A model generated the notes under the pieces. That model worked only from the letters and a program-made list of their open reading frames with translations, ran no database searches and was not told the DNA's origin. The position numbers were made by a program, and so were the translations under genes. A stretch of DNA of 64,000 bases from Nodularia sphaerocarpa UHCC 0038 (GTDB taxonomy: Bacteria; Cyanobacteriota; Cyanobacteriia; Cyanobacteriales; Nostocaceae), in the NCBI RefSeq assembly GCF_022376295.1, contig NZ_CP060140.1, positions 1,864,356 through 1,928,355 on the forward strand, read 5' to 3'. This document shows positions 17,927 to 27,314 of the stretch, piece after piece; the stretch's first letter is position 1; each line of letters begins with the position of its first letter.

Positions 17927-19519
17927 ATGTTAGATTGTATTATTATTGGAGCCGGACCCGGAGGTTTGGCTTGTACGAAAGAATTACTCGAACAAGGTGT
18001 CCGCGAGGTTGTGTGTTTAGAAAAAGCCTCTGATGTAGGGGGCGTTTTTGCCAATACTTACGATAATTTAGTATTGACTTCCTCTGCCACTATAAGTATG
18101 TTTTCGGATTTTTGGATTGGCGATGGAAACCAGCACAAATTCTGGACTAAGCAGGAAGCAGTTGATTATTGGAAGAGATACGCCCAACATTTTGGTGTCC
18201 TCGATTACATCCGTTTCAACTCCAAAGTAGTGAACGTGGTTCGACAAGGTAGGGAAGGCTGGCAGGTTCAGCTATCATCTGGAGAAACTTTGCTCTCAAA
18301 ACGGATCGTATTGGCAATCGGGAACAATGCTATCCCTAAATATCCAGATTGGAAGGACTTATTAACTGACATTGATTACTCCCATTCACAGGAGTATCGT
18401 AATGCTAACAGGTTTGTAGGTAAAAACGTTGTGACAGTTGGGGGAGGTGAATCTGGCTCGGACGTAGCATTAGAAACATCCCGCGTAGCGAACAAGTCCT
18501 GGGTAAGTCTGCGTAACACAACAGGATGGGTGGCACCCCGGAAGAGAGACATATACGCTGCTGATATTTCTACCCATCGGGGCGTGTGGGGTCTTCCTCG
18601 TGAATATGGAGCAACTTTAAGCGAAGCTATCTATCAAGCCGAGTGGAGCTACAAAGACCCAGTTCATGATGCAGCAGTGGAACTCAACAAGAAGATTAAA
18701 GCCAGCAAGGGAGTCTGGGGAATTTACGGAACCAAAACCTTTTCATTACCCGAGGCGATCGCCCATCACAATTGTAAAGTTGTTGGTGAAATAGTGAAAG
18801 TAGAAGATGGCGGAAGAACATTACTCACCGCAGACGGAGAAACCCTGCAAAATGTCGATGCCGTTGTATTTTCTACTGGGTACAAAAATTATGTGCCTTT
18901 TCTACCGGAAGATATTAGGCAAACTGACCCCCGCACCCTCTATAAACATATGTTTCATCCCACATATCAAGACAAGATAGCTTGGATTGGGTGGGCCCGC
19001 CCTGGCTTCGGCAGCCAATTTCCCATTATGGAGATGCAGGCGAGATTTTTTGCCCTGATTTGCAAAGGAGAACAAACCCTCCCTGTTCCTGCTGAAATGG
19101 AACGGATTGCATCCCTGGATCGCGCAGCTAATTTAGGTCAGTTCGAGCATAATGCTCATCGAATCCGAAGCTTGGTTGATTATCATCGTTACATGGATGA
19201 TATGGCTAGTTTGATTGGATGTGAGCCTCCTCTGTGGCAATACTTTTTTGTCCACTTCCGCATTTGGCTTCGGATGGTATATGGTGCCACCCAGTCTACT
19301 CAGTTTCGCTTGCGAGGTCCTGGGCAGAAGAAGTCCTTAGCTCACGAGATATTGATGAAACTACCTGTGAGTAAACTAACTCACATCGTCAAAGCAGGTC
19401 TGAAAGGACGTGTGATTTATGCTTTCAAATCTTTAATCCCTAAATCCAGATTTACGGCTTTTAAAGATTACCGAAATTCCTCATCTTCTATCGCAGTTTC
19501 TAGAGCCTCCTCTGTTTGA
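17927..19519 (+). CDS. Flavin-containing monooxygenase (FAD/NADPH-dependent)
   Basis: The 530-residue protein begins with the FAD-binding Rossmann motif GAGPGGL (residues 8-14) followed by CLEKASDVGGVF. A second nucleotide motif, VGGGESGSD, should bind NADPH, and FSTGYKNYVPF resembles the C-terminal ATG-containing motif of FMOs. Enzymes of this class oxygenate N, S or carbonyl carbon (Baeyer-Villiger) on small soft nucleophiles. It is the first gene of a co-directional run with two P450s. The substrate is unknown. An alternative is an FAD oxidoreductase lacking oxygenase activity. The start at ATG 17927 follows AAAGGTG. Confidence 0.85.
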   Translation: MLDCIIIGAGPGGLACTKELLEQGVREVVCLEKASDVGGVFANTYDNLVLTSSATISMFSDFWIGDGNQHKFWTKQEAVDYWKRYAQHFGVLDYIRFNSKVVNVVRQGREGWQVQLSSGETLLSKRIVLAIGNNAIPKYPDWKDLLTDIDYSHSQEYRNANRFVGKNVVTVGGGESGSDVALETSRVANKSWVSLRNTTGWVAPRKRDIYAADISTHRGVWGLPREYGATLSEAIYQAEWSYKDPVHDAAVELNKKIKASKGVWGIYGTKTFSLPEAIAHHNCKVVGEIVKVEDGGRTLLTADGETLQNVDAVVFSTGYKNYVPFLPEDIRQTDPRTLYKHMFHPTYQDKIAWIGWARPGFGSQFPIMEMQARFFALICKGEQTLPVPAEMERIASLDRAANLGQFEHNAHRIRSLVDYHRYMDDMASLIGCEPPLWQYFFVHFRIWLRMVYGATQSTQFRLRGPGQKKSLAHEILMKLPVSKLTHIVKAGLKGRVIYAFKSLIPKSRFTAFKDYRNSSSSIAVSRASSV

Positions 19520-20054
19520 TCTGACCCACATTATATCTAGCAAATCCTCATAAATCTCTTGCATAAATTCAACCTGAAAAAGGTATCTCAAGAGAACTTG
19601 AGTTTTTAAGCACAACTAGAATTATTCGTAATTCCAGAAGATAAACAGCTTTGTCTTTAGACCTTGCTTTTAGGATTGAGGATTTGATTGAAATTGTCAG
19701 TAATTATGAACTTACTTGTGGCATTTATAAAGTGTAGAACTAGAACTTACGCAATAACTCTCACTTCGGCAACCTCCATTCGGCAAGCTCAGGGCATCGC
19801 AGTGACCACTGCAACCCTCTTTCCTTAGTGTCCTTCGCGTTCTTCTCCCTTGGCGCTAGCCTCTCCCTTTGGGAGAAGGGGAGACGCTACGCGAACGTGG
19901 TTCGTTTTTTCATAATTTTGCGTAAGTCCTGAAGTGTTCAATCTTAGCCAAGATAACAGTAATTTATCAGGGGGGTGAAAACTTTATCTCAACCCCTCAG
20001 ATAGACACTATTTCTGTTATTAATGCTTGTCCTCAATGTATCTCAAAAATAGCT
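19520..20054. other. Intergenic region holding a miniature element and the P450 leader
   Basis: The gap has no credible gene. It includes the inverted-repeat element at 19742-19930 and a leader at about 19960-20054 (TAATTTATCAGGG, then CTTGTCCTCAAT near 20027) that recurs upstream of the second P450 gene, showing that the leader was duplicated with the gene. Confidence 0.5.
19742..19930. mobile_element. Miniature inverted-repeat element (second copy type)
   Basis: Ends AGAACTTACGCAA (19742-19754) and TTGCGTAAGTCCT (19918-19930) form an inverted repeat with one mismatch, matching the ends of the element at 12711-12814. The interior (189 bp overall) includes a smaller palindromic repeat with CTCTCCCTTTGGGAGA and carries no open reading frame, so mobility would need a transposase in trans. 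Confidence 0.75.
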
Positions 20055-21518
20055 ATGGTTTTGCAAAATTTAGCCTCCATACAGTTGAATGATAGCCCTC
20101 CAGGACCTCCTGCACTGCCCTTTGTCAGTATGTTGCCCTTCTTCAGTAAATACTTGCATATAGAATTGCATCAACTCGGCAAAAAATACGGTAATATCTT
20201 TCAGCTTCGCGTAGGAGATAAAAAGTTAGTTGTACTAAATAACCTTGAGACTGTCAAAGAAGCTTTATTAAAGCAGCAAGATAGCTTTAATGCTAGGGCT
20301 GATTTTGATGTCTTTCAGCAACCACCTCAACGTTACTTCCTCGAACTGAAAAGTGGTAAGACATGGGAAAAACACCATAGTATTGTAGGTCAAACTATGC
20401 ATAGGTTTTTGGTGAGCAAATCAGATACTATTGAAAGCTTGGCTCTTGAACAAGCAGAAGACTTAGCAAATATGCTCTTACAATTTGGCAGCCAACCTGT
20501 TGACCCAGATTTATATGTACCTTTAGCCACCTCCAACTTTATCCAAAGACTTATCTTTGATAAAAAAAGTAGTCTTGAAGATACAAAAAAAGATACCGCA
20601 TTTACAGAATATGCTTATAGTTTAAGGTATATTCCCTGTGTTGTAGAGGGTGTTAAATTAGAGTTTGTACCAGGATTTTGGCAACTGATATTCAAATTAT
20701 CACGGTGGAAAATAGTACCGAAGTTTCTCAAGGCTTTAGCTGCATTAGAACACCATGTTGCAAAAAACGTAGAACAGCATCGAGAGTCTTTTGATCCAGA
20801 CAATTTGCGGGATATTACAGATGGACTTCTACAAGCTAGTAGCGAACTAACTGATTCAGATAGAAACGAGCTGGGATTAAGTGAAAATGACATTGTTAAT
20901 GGAACATTGATGCAGTTTGCCGGAGCTGGTGGCGGACTTCCCTGTTTTACATTGCGCTGGGGTTTGCTATACATGATCACTCACCCAGATATTCAGACTC
21001 AAATCCAAAAAGAACTGGATGAAGTCGTTGGTAGAACACAACAACCACGCTTAGAACATCGTAGTAAATTACCACTCATGGGAGCTTTTATTAACGAAAT
21101 CTTGCGTCATTCTTCTCTGACTACTATGCCCCCCATCAATTACGCCACTGCTGCTGATACCACTTTGGAAGGTTACTTTATTCCCAAAAATACTCCTTTA
21201 GTTATCAATTACTATGCTCTCACCCGTGATGAGCGTTATTGGGAAGAGCCTGAAAAATTTAACCCCTATCGGTTTTTAGATGAAAACGGCAAGCTGAGAA
21301 ACGATCTTACTGATAAGTTTTATCCATTTGGCATGGGATCGCGTCGCTGCATAGGAGAGTATTTAGGACGTTTGATGATATTTCTATTCTTGACTAACCT
21401 CATGCATAAATGCAAGTTTGAAAAAGTTTCTGGAGAGAAATTAAGTTTTGCATCTCAACTAGGAGGAGTTTTCGCCGTTCCACAGGACTTTAAAGTTGTA
21501 GTAACACCACGCTTTTAG
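20055..21518 (+). CDS. Cytochrome P450 resembling animal CYP1/CYP2 (copy 1)
   Basis: The 487-residue protein has the heme-binding signature FGMGSRRCIG with Cys432 as axial ligand, the ExxR motif (NEILRHSS) and the proline-rich PPGPPALPFV near the N-terminus. Segments such as KKYGNIFQLRVG, KELDEVVGRTQQPRLEHRSK and HSSLTTMPPINYAT look much more like vertebrate CYP1/CYP2 enzymes than like CYP110, the P450 usual in Nostocales. There is no N-terminal membrane anchor, so it is probably soluble or peripheral. The I-helix reads MQFAGAGGGLPCFT, lacking the usual acid-threonine pair used for O2 activation. A tandem homologue follows. No dedicated ferredoxin or reductase is adjacent. Confidence 0.92.
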   Translation: MVLQNLASIQLNDSPPGPPALPFVSMLPFFSKYLHIELHQLGKKYGNIFQLRVGDKKLVVLNNLETVKEALLKQQDSFNARADFDVFQQPPQRYFLELKSGKTWEKHHSIVGQTMHRFLVSKSDTIESLALEQAEDLANMLLQFGSQPVDPDLYVPLATSNFIQRLIFDKKSSLEDTKKDTAFTEYAYSLRYIPCVVEGVKLEFVPGFWQLIFKLSRWKIVPKFLKALAALEHHVAKNVEQHRESFDPDNLRDITDGLLQASSELTDSDRNELGLSENDIVNGTLMQFAGAGGGLPCFTLRWGLLYMITHPDIQTQIQKELDEVVGRTQQPRLEHRSKLPLMGAFINEILRHSSLTTMPPINYATAADTTLEGYFIPKNTPLVINYYALTRDERYWEEPEKFNPYRFLDENGKLRNDLTDKFYPFGMGSRRCIGEYLGRLMIFLFLTNLMHKCKFEKVSGEKLSFASQLGGVFAVPQDFKVVVTPRF

Positions 21519-21683
21519 ATTCTAAAATTTGAATTTTGAGTAGTGTAATCGTTTTTTTGAAATATAGAACTGCTGCATTTGATCAGAGGTAATTTATCAG
21601 GGATTGAGACTAAGTTTTCACTTCCTCAGACGAAAAACCTTTTGGTTTGTAATATTTGTCCTCAATTTATCTGGAGAATAACT

Positions 21684-23150
21684 ATGGTTTTGCAACAATC
21701 AGCCTCTTCACCATTAAACAGAATTTCCCCTCCGGGACCGTCTGCACTTCCATTTGTCAGTACCTTGCCATTCCTCAGTAATTACTTACATATAGAATTG
21801 AATAAACTAGCCAAAACCTATGGCAATATTTATCAGCTTCGCGCGGGGCGGAGAAACTTTGTTGTACTTAATGATCTTGAAACTATCAAACAAGCGTTAG
21901 TTAAGCAGAAGGATAGCTTTAACGGTAGAGCCGATTTTGAGATTTATCGGCTACCACCTCAACGGTACTTCATGGAGCAGAAGAGTGGCGAACCCTGGAA
22001 AAGACACCACAGCATTTTCGGCCAAGTCATGCATACCTTGATAGTAGACAAGGCAGATATGATTGAAAATTGGGTTCTAGAAGAAGCCGCAGACTTAGCA
22101 GATGTCTTTATAAAGACAGATGGTCAACCTTTTGACACTGATGTATATATGCTTAGAGCCACCTTAAGTTTTATCCAAAGGCTCGTCTTTGGTAAAAGAG
22201 GTAGTATTAATGATCCTCAAGAAGATCCTGATTTTGTGGGAACTGCTTATAGTGTCAAAAAGCTTAACAAAGGCGCTAAATGTCTGACAAAGGTGCAAAT
22301 TTCACCGCTTCTTTGGCAGCCAATAGTATTTCTTTCTTGCTTAAAGCCATTACTAGGTTTTCTTTTATCAGCGCCCCTATTGGAACGCTATCTTGGCAAA
22401 AATATAGAACAGCATAAAAATTCCTTCGATCCAGACAATCTGCGGGATGTTACAGATGGACTTTTGAAAGCTAGTAGTGAACTCACTGAGTCAGATCTAA
22501 ACGAACTTGGCTTAAGCGAAAAAGATATTGTTAAGGGATCATTGATGCAATTCATTGGGGCAGGTACGGCACTTCCCAATGTTATGGTACGCTGGGCTTT
22601 GCTTTACATGATTGCCTACCCAGAGTTCCAGGCTGAAATTCATAAAGAACTGGATGAAGTAGTTGGCAGGGAGCAACAACCAAGTTTAGAACACCGTAGC
22701 AAATTACCATTTACAGCTGCTTTTCTGAATGAGGTCTTCCGCCACAGTTCTGCTACTAGTTTACCTGCCTTTGTTTATGCTACTACCACTGATACCAATT
22801 TAGAGGGTTACTTTATTCCTAACAATACTCCTTGTCTTGTAAATTACTATGCTTTGACCCGTGATGAGCGCTATTGGGAAGACCCCGAACAATTTAATCC
22901 ATACCGATTCTTGGATGAAAACGGCAAACTTAGAAACGATCTAACTGATAAGTTCTATCCATTTGGAATGGGATCGCGTCGCTGCATAGGAGAGTATTTA
23001 GGACGTATGATGATATTTCTATTTTTCACTAACCTCATGCAAAAATGCCAGTTTGAAAAAGTTTCTGGACAAAAATTGAGTCTTGAGCCTCAGCCAACAA
23101 TGTTACTCATTCCACCGGACTATAAAATTGTAGCAAAACCTCGCTTTTAG
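21684..23150 (+). CDS. Cytochrome P450 resembling animal CYP1/CYP2 (copy 2)
   Basis: The second tandem P450 has 488 residues from ATG 21684, with GGAGA upstream; the start was chosen to match the MVLQ opening of copy 1. Signatures are FGMGSRRCIG with Cys434, ExxR (NEVFRHSS) and SPPGPSALPFVSTLP. It shares long near-identical blocks with copy 1, for example the C-terminal DENGKLRNDLTDKFYPFGMG. Its I-helix, MQFIGAGTALPNVM, also lacks the acid-threonine pair. The sequence just upstream repeats the leader of copy 1, so gene and leader were duplicated together. Divergence in the B-C and F-G regions suggests that the two differ in substrate. Confidence 0.92.
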   Translation: MVLQQSASSPLNRISPPGPSALPFVSTLPFLSNYLHIELNKLAKTYGNIYQLRAGRRNFVVLNDLETIKQALVKQKDSFNGRADFEIYRLPPQRYFMEQKSGEPWKRHHSIFGQVMHTLIVDKADMIENWVLEEAADLADVFIKTDGQPFDTDVYMLRATLSFIQRLVFGKRGSINDPQEDPDFVGTAYSVKKLNKGAKCLTKVQISPLLWQPIVFLSCLKPLLGFLLSAPLLERYLGKNIEQHKNSFDPDNLRDVTDGLLKASSELTESDLNELGLSEKDIVKGSLMQFIGAGTALPNVMVRWALLYMIAYPEFQAEIHKELDEVVGREQQPSLEHRSKLPFTAAFLNEVFRHSSATSLPAFVYATTTDTNLEGYFIPNNTPCLVNYYALTRDERYWEDPEQFNPYRFLDENGKLRNDLTDKFYPFGMGSRRCIGEYLGRMMIFLFFTNLMQKCQFEKVSGQKLSLEPQPTMLLIPPDYKIVAKPRF

Positions 23151-23328
23151 GCTTTAGAGTCTCAATTGCGAGTCGGTAGCGATATCCGCCTTGTACCATT
23201 TCTGTATAAAGTTGCGCCGAATTTCTTTGTGTACTTTGCGTGCTTCTCCCAAAGGGAGAGGCTACCGCCAATGCGGTTATCTCTACATTCTGTACATATT
23301 CACATCTTTTACTATCAGGGCTTAAAAA

Positions 23329-23820
23329 ATGGCAAACTTAGATTCAATACTCTTCGTACTTGTAACAGGTTGCCTGAGTATGGCGAGCGGGATTTTTTTT
23401 GTTCTTTACTGTCTCGAAGGACCTATATATAGTCCTGTTTTGCAGAAAAATCCCTATGATCTTGATTCAGACGCACAAATGCGCCGCGTGTTACTAATAC
23501 TGCAACAGTTCCTCACATTTGGTTTACCTATTGTCATGGTAACTCTAATCATCTCTGCTACGGTTGGCTCTGCATTTCGCGTGGCACTCTACGGTTTTGT
23601 TCCCTTGCCAGTATTGGTTAGTCTCAGCATCACGTTTGCTATTATCTACAGTGGATTGTTTGTACCGTCAGCAATCAAGATATTTAACAGTGCAAGTCCT
23701 GAAGCCTCAGCCGATAAGATCCAAGCAGCACTTGCTCCCATTGTGCGTCTCCATCGCAACGTTGGGATTATCGTTGCATTTACCCTAATTATGCAGATGG
23801 CAAGCGTGGTTTTCTACTAG
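23329..23820 (+). CDS. Small four-helix membrane protein
   Basis: The 163-residue protein has about four hydrophobic segments: 6-26, 57-78, 85-108 and 143-162. Polar loops between them include EGPIYSPVLQKNPYDLDSDA and an Arg-Leu-His-Arg stretch, IVRLHRNVG. It recalls the DUF1772-like group of small membrane proteins, but I cannot assign it with certainty. It follows the P450 pair on the same strand and may provide a membrane platform or belong to transport. The start at ATG 23329 was kept because the first hydrophobic helix begins right after it. Confidence 0.7.
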   Translation: MANLDSILFVLVTGCLSMASGIFFVLYCLEGPIYSPVLQKNPYDLDSDAQMRRVLLILQQFLTFGLPIVMVTLIISATVGSAFRVALYGFVPLPVLVSLSITFAIIYSGLFVPSAIKIFNSASPEASADKIQAALAPIVRLHRNVGIIVAFTLIMQMASVVFY

Positions 23821-24017
23821 GCATTTCGGTCAATAATAACCTGAACAGTATTTATATGTAACACGGAGAAACACAGGTTATTTACGTTGAGTAGCGCTGA
23901 CTTACTTACTATTAGCAGCCTGGTGATAAATCCAGGCACACTCCTTAATTTTATAGTTGGTTGGAATAGTCAAAAACCTGTACACAAAAAGACCGAATTA
24001 CAACAGGAGATTTCCAA

Positions 24018-24611
24018 ATGTCTATCAATTATATTGACGCAAATCTGACATCAAGAGGAAAAATTGTAAAAGGTGAAATACAAACAGTATTTGACAATGA
24101 AGCATCTAAATTAAGTGCTTTTCAGAAGATATTACTGACAGCTAATGGCACGGTTACTTCTATGTTAGAAGCTTACTCTTCTGAGTCGATTCAAGTAGTT
24201 AAACTTTCGGAACAATTAGATAATATAGCCCTGGAATTGCCAAACATTAAATTGAATCAACAAGAGCAAGTTATGGCTAGAAAAGTTCTGCTTCAGGGAA
24301 AGATTAGCTGTCGTAATTTTATCTACGCCGATTCGTTGATCCTGATTAACAATTTGGGAGAAAAATTTAGGAATGAATTGTTTAATACCAATAAACCAAT
24401 CGGACAGATATGGTCTGAGCAAAAAGTTGAAACTTTTAAAGAAATCATAAATCATGGCAAAGAGTCGGCTAATGAATTAGCGATTTATTTCAATATTAAA
24501 CCCGAAGAAAATGTTTTTTTTCGCACCTATTCTGTATCCTCTCAAGGAAAAATTACTATGATTATTACTGAAAAGTTTCCTGAGAGCTATTTTCACCAAA
24601 AGTCTAATTAG
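24018..24611 (+). CDS. Chorismate pyruvate-lyase-like protein (DUF98 family)
   Basis: The 197-residue protein fits the chorismate lyase fold: KILLTANGTVTSMLEAY (about 36-52), QVMARKVLLQG with the expected Arg for carboxylate binding, and FRNELFNTNKPIGQIW. Family members split chorismate into 4-hydroxybenzoate and pyruvate, the first step toward plastoquinone or other 4-hydroxybenzoate products. Cyanobacteria usually have another copy for plastoquinone, so one next to P450s and an FMO may supply a special pathway. The ATG at 24018 follows AGGAGA. Activity is inferred from family only. Confidence 0.75.
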   Translation: MSINYIDANLTSRGKIVKGEIQTVFDNEASKLSAFQKILLTANGTVTSMLEAYSSESIQVVKLSEQLDNIALELPNIKLNQQEQVMARKVLLQGKISCRNFIYADSLILINNLGEKFRNELFNTNKPIGQIWSEQKVETFKEIINHGKESANELAIYFNIKPEENVFFRTYSVSSQGKITMIITEKFPESYFHQKSN

Positions 24612-24679
24612 CATGGTAGGGAAAAGCACAAGATGTATCTAGATAAGTATTCAATTATTCTTCTTGACAGGATTTAAAT

Positions 24680-25294
24680 ATGAGCAAAACAAACGATCCC
24701 AATCAAAAAACAGATTTCTCAAATGCTATTGGTGATTTAGATATTGAAATCGAATCAGAAACTTTAAAATCTGCTACTGATTCAGCTATTTTACAACCTT
24801 TGGAAATAAAAATTGAAAAGCTAGAGGGACGGCAACGGAAAATTTTTGCTAAAATCCAGATTCCTTATCCATTAGAGCAAGTTTGGCAAGTTTTAACAGA
24901 CTATGAAGGGTTGCCTGAGTTCATGCCCAATATCAGCCAGAGCCGACGTTTAGAGCATCCGACCGGAGGCATTCGTCTAGAACAACTTCGGACTAAGAGT
25001 TTTATGGGAATGAATTTTGCAGTACGTTCAGTTATCGACGTGGAAGAAAATTTTCCTCATGAAATTCATTATCAGTTAATCGAGGGAGATATGAAAGCTT
25101 TATCTGCCTACTGGCGGTTAAAGCCTTGGAGTTTATCTGATTCAAAAGCTGGAATCGCGCTCATTTATGATTTTTTAGTTTTACCAAAACCCATTTTTCC
25201 AATGCCTTTAGTCGAACACATTTTGAGCCACGATATCCCAGCAAGTATGTTAGCGATTCGTCAGCGAGTAGAAGAGATTTATGGTTCAAAATAA
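24680..25294 (+). CDS. SRPBCC (START-like) family protein
   Basis: The 204-residue protein has a short charged N-terminal region (1-50) and then a START-like helix-grip domain. The domain begins RKIFAKIQIPYPLEQVWQVL and continues with LTDYEGLPEFMPNISQSRRL. This subgroup includes coenzyme-Q-binding (COQ10-like) and polyketide cyclase/dehydrase proteins that enclose a hydrophobic ligand. Lying 68 bp after the chorismate-lyase-like gene, it may bind an aromatic or isoprenoid intermediate of the same pathway. An AGGA motif precedes the ATG. The ligand cannot be told from sequence. Confidence 0.85.
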   Translation: MSKTNDPNQKTDFSNAIGDLDIEIESETLKSATDSAILQPLEIKIEKLEGRQRKIFAKIQIPYPLEQVWQVLTDYEGLPEFMPNISQSRRLEHPTGGIRLEQLRTKSFMGMNFAVRSVIDVEENFPHEIHYQLIEGDMKALSAYWRLKPWSLSDSKAGIALIYDFLVLPKPIFPMPLVEHILSHDIPASMLAIRQRVEEIYGSK

Positions 25295-25539
25295 CTGATT
25301 TATCTTAATAGCTATTTTAAATAGTTGCGATCGCGCTGCTGCTGTCCTCAAACAAGCTAAAGAGAGGGGTATACATAGTTTGTAGTTAATTATACTAAAA
25401 AAGTTCAGATTCAGGCGATCGCAAGTTTGGTAGAAACAGGGCGCTTGACCGTCTGCATTTTTCCCTAATCCCCTGACCAAAAAGGCTTTCCAAAAGAGAA
25501 CATTTTACTTTGCATCACTGTTAGCGAGGTTTACCAAAA

Positions 25540-26361
25540 ATGAACTTACATATAAGAACACGGAATTTCCCAAAGCTGGTAAGGCATACTTTTCGGAAGC
25601 AAGTGAAACAAATTTTCCCATCTATTTGTGGCATAGCGGGTTTTTTGACTATATGGCACTTACTCAGTCTCAGACCTGATACAATATTGCCTTCTCCATT
25701 TGAGGTTGTAACCAGTACCTGGGATTTGATTAGAGATCCGTTTTTTATCAAGGGAGGTAATAACAAAGGGTTTTTTTGGCTGATTCTTGCTAGTCTCAAA
25801 CGAGTCAGTATTGGCTATGTTTTAGCTGCATTAGTAGGAATTCCGGTTGGTTTCGTGATTAGTCTGAGCAGCTTTACAAAACAAGCTATCGATCCCATCA
25901 TTCAGCTTTTGCGTCCCGTTGCTCCTCTAGCTTGGCTACCAATGGCTCAAGCCATCTTCCTCAAACCAGATCCCTCCGCCATCTTTGTGATATTTATCAC
26001 GGCTATTTGGCCGATAATTCTTAACACTGCTTTAGGTGTGGAACTCGTCCCTAAAGATTATATGAATGTCTCTAAAGTGTTAGGACTATCAATTACTGAG
26101 AACTTTGTCAAAATTTTACTACCTGCTACTCTTCCCTACATCTTCACGGGACTAAGGATAGCCATCAGTCTTTCTTGGTTAGCAGTTGTTGCAGCAGAAA
26201 TGCTGCTCTCTGACGATGGACTGGGCTTTTTCATTGTGAATGCTTACAACAACTCAGATATTAATGAAATCATATTGGCAGTTTTTTACTTGGGTGGGGT
26301 GGGTTTAATACTTGACAAGATGATGGCTTATATATCCTTCAAATTGATGCCGCAGACATAA
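25540..26361 (+). CDS. ABC transporter permease, NrtB/SsuC/TauC type
   Basis: The 273-residue protein has about six membrane helices and the inner-membrane permease EAA-like loop around residues 165-185 (LGVELVPKDYMNVSKVLGLS). The segment LRPVAPLAWLPMAQAIFLKP is typical of the nitrate/sulfonate/bicarbonate class. It pairs with the ATPase 69 bp downstream and the binding protein after that, a complete importer. In cyanobacteria this class carries nitrate, bicarbonate, cyanate or organic sulfonates. The cluster context leaves room for an organic substrate. Confidence 0.9.
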   Translation: MNLHIRTRNFPKLVRHTFRKQVKQIFPSICGIAGFLTIWHLLSLRPDTILPSPFEVVTSTWDLIRDPFFIKGGNNKGFFWLILASLKRVSIGYVLAALVGIPVGFVISLSSFTKQAIDPIIQLLRPVAPLAWLPMAQAIFLKPDPSAIFVIFITAIWPIILNTALGVELVPKDYMNVSKVLGLSITENFVKILLPATLPYIFTGLRIAISLSWLAVVAAEMLLSDDGLGFFIVNAYNNSDINEIILAVFYLGGVGLILDKMMAYISFKLMPQT

Positions 26362-26430
26362 GCCTTTTCCCAATCAAAAACTGCAAAATATAATAGCAAT
26401 CTTTTGAAGAATAAAATTATAAATACTAAG

Positions 26431-27258
26431 ATGTACAATTTTGTTGAAATTAGAAGCATCGGTAAAGAATTTGTCGCGCCGGATGGTGGCAGAAATATTG
26501 TTCTCAAAGATATTAACCTTGAAATTAAGCAGGGAGAATTTGTTTCTCTCATCGGTCATTCTGGTTGTGGTAAGTCTACCTTGCTCAATATTGTGGCTGG
26601 ATTAGAAACATCTACAAGAGGTTCTGTGGAAGTAGATGGTCAATTAGTAAGGCGGCCAGGCCTGGATCGTATGGTGGTGTTTCAGAATTATTCACTCTTA
26701 CCTTGGCTAACAACTTGGGAAAATATAGCTTTAGCTGTAAATAAGGCAATGCCTCGCAAATCTAGGGCTGAACGCCATCAGATTATTGACGCTCACTTAG
26801 AAATGGTTGGTCTCAAAGATGCTGCTGCTAAAAAACCAGGACAACTTTCTGGCGGGATGAAGCAACGAGTAGCGTTGGCACGCGCGTTAGCCATTAAGCC
26901 AAAACTACTACTGTTAGATGAACCATTTGGTGCATTGGATGCGCTAACCCGCAGTTCTTTGCAAGCTGAGTTAATGCGGATCTGTGACATGAGCCACATC
27001 ACAACAATTATGGTTACTCATGATGTAGATGAAGCATTATTACTTTCTGATCGAGTGGTGATGATGAACAACGGACCCAGTGCAACTATTGGTCAAATTC
27101 TAGAGATTGCTTTTGAACATCCCCGTAGTTTAACAGATATCGTAGATTATCCAGAATATCAGATATTACGCCACCAAATGCTGCAATTTTTGTACAAACA
27201 AAAGCACGAACGGCAATTGGAAACTGAGACTGCATTCACTGTGCATAAAGGAGTTTAG
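26431..27258 (+). CDS. ABC transporter ATP-binding protein, NrtD/SsuB/TauB type
   Basis: From ATG 26431 (MYNFVEIRSIGKEFVAPDGG) the 275-residue protein has Walker A GHSGCGKST, Q-loop VFQNYSLLPWLT, signature LSGGMKQRV and Walker B LLLLDEPFGALD, followed by TIMVTHDVDEALLLSD. It is a single-domain ATPase, unlike NrtC, which carries a fused binding domain; no such fusion is present here. The upstream reading from TTG 26404 is less likely. It energises the permease encoded just before it. Confidence 0.93.
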   Translation: MYNFVEIRSIGKEFVAPDGGRNIVLKDINLEIKQGEFVSLIGHSGCGKSTLLNIVAGLETSTRGSVEVDGQLVRRPGLDRMVVFQNYSLLPWLTTWENIALAVNKAMPRKSRAERHQIIDAHLEMVGLKDAAAKKPGQLSGGMKQRVALARALAIKPKLLLLDEPFGALDALTRSSLQAELMRICDMSHITTIMVTHDVDEALLLSDRVVMMNNGPSATIGQILEIAFEHPRSLTDIVDYPEYQILRHQMLQFLYKQKHERQLETETAFTVHKGV

Positions 27259-27314
27259 AAAGTTTAAATTTCTATTTTTTTACATTTTTTCTACATTTAA
27301 AGAAACAAGTTGAA

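Noticed and set aside
23166..23432. Open frame of 88 codons before the small membrane protein
   Set aside because: It overlaps the start of the better-supported membrane protein in another frame and has no ribosome-binding site; part of it is a dispersed repeat (CTCCCAAAGGGAGAGG).
25295..25539. Minus-strand frame upstream of the ABC permease
   Set aside because: It has no family features or ribosome-binding site, and contains a HIP1 site and dispersed-repeat-like sequence; treated as intergenic.
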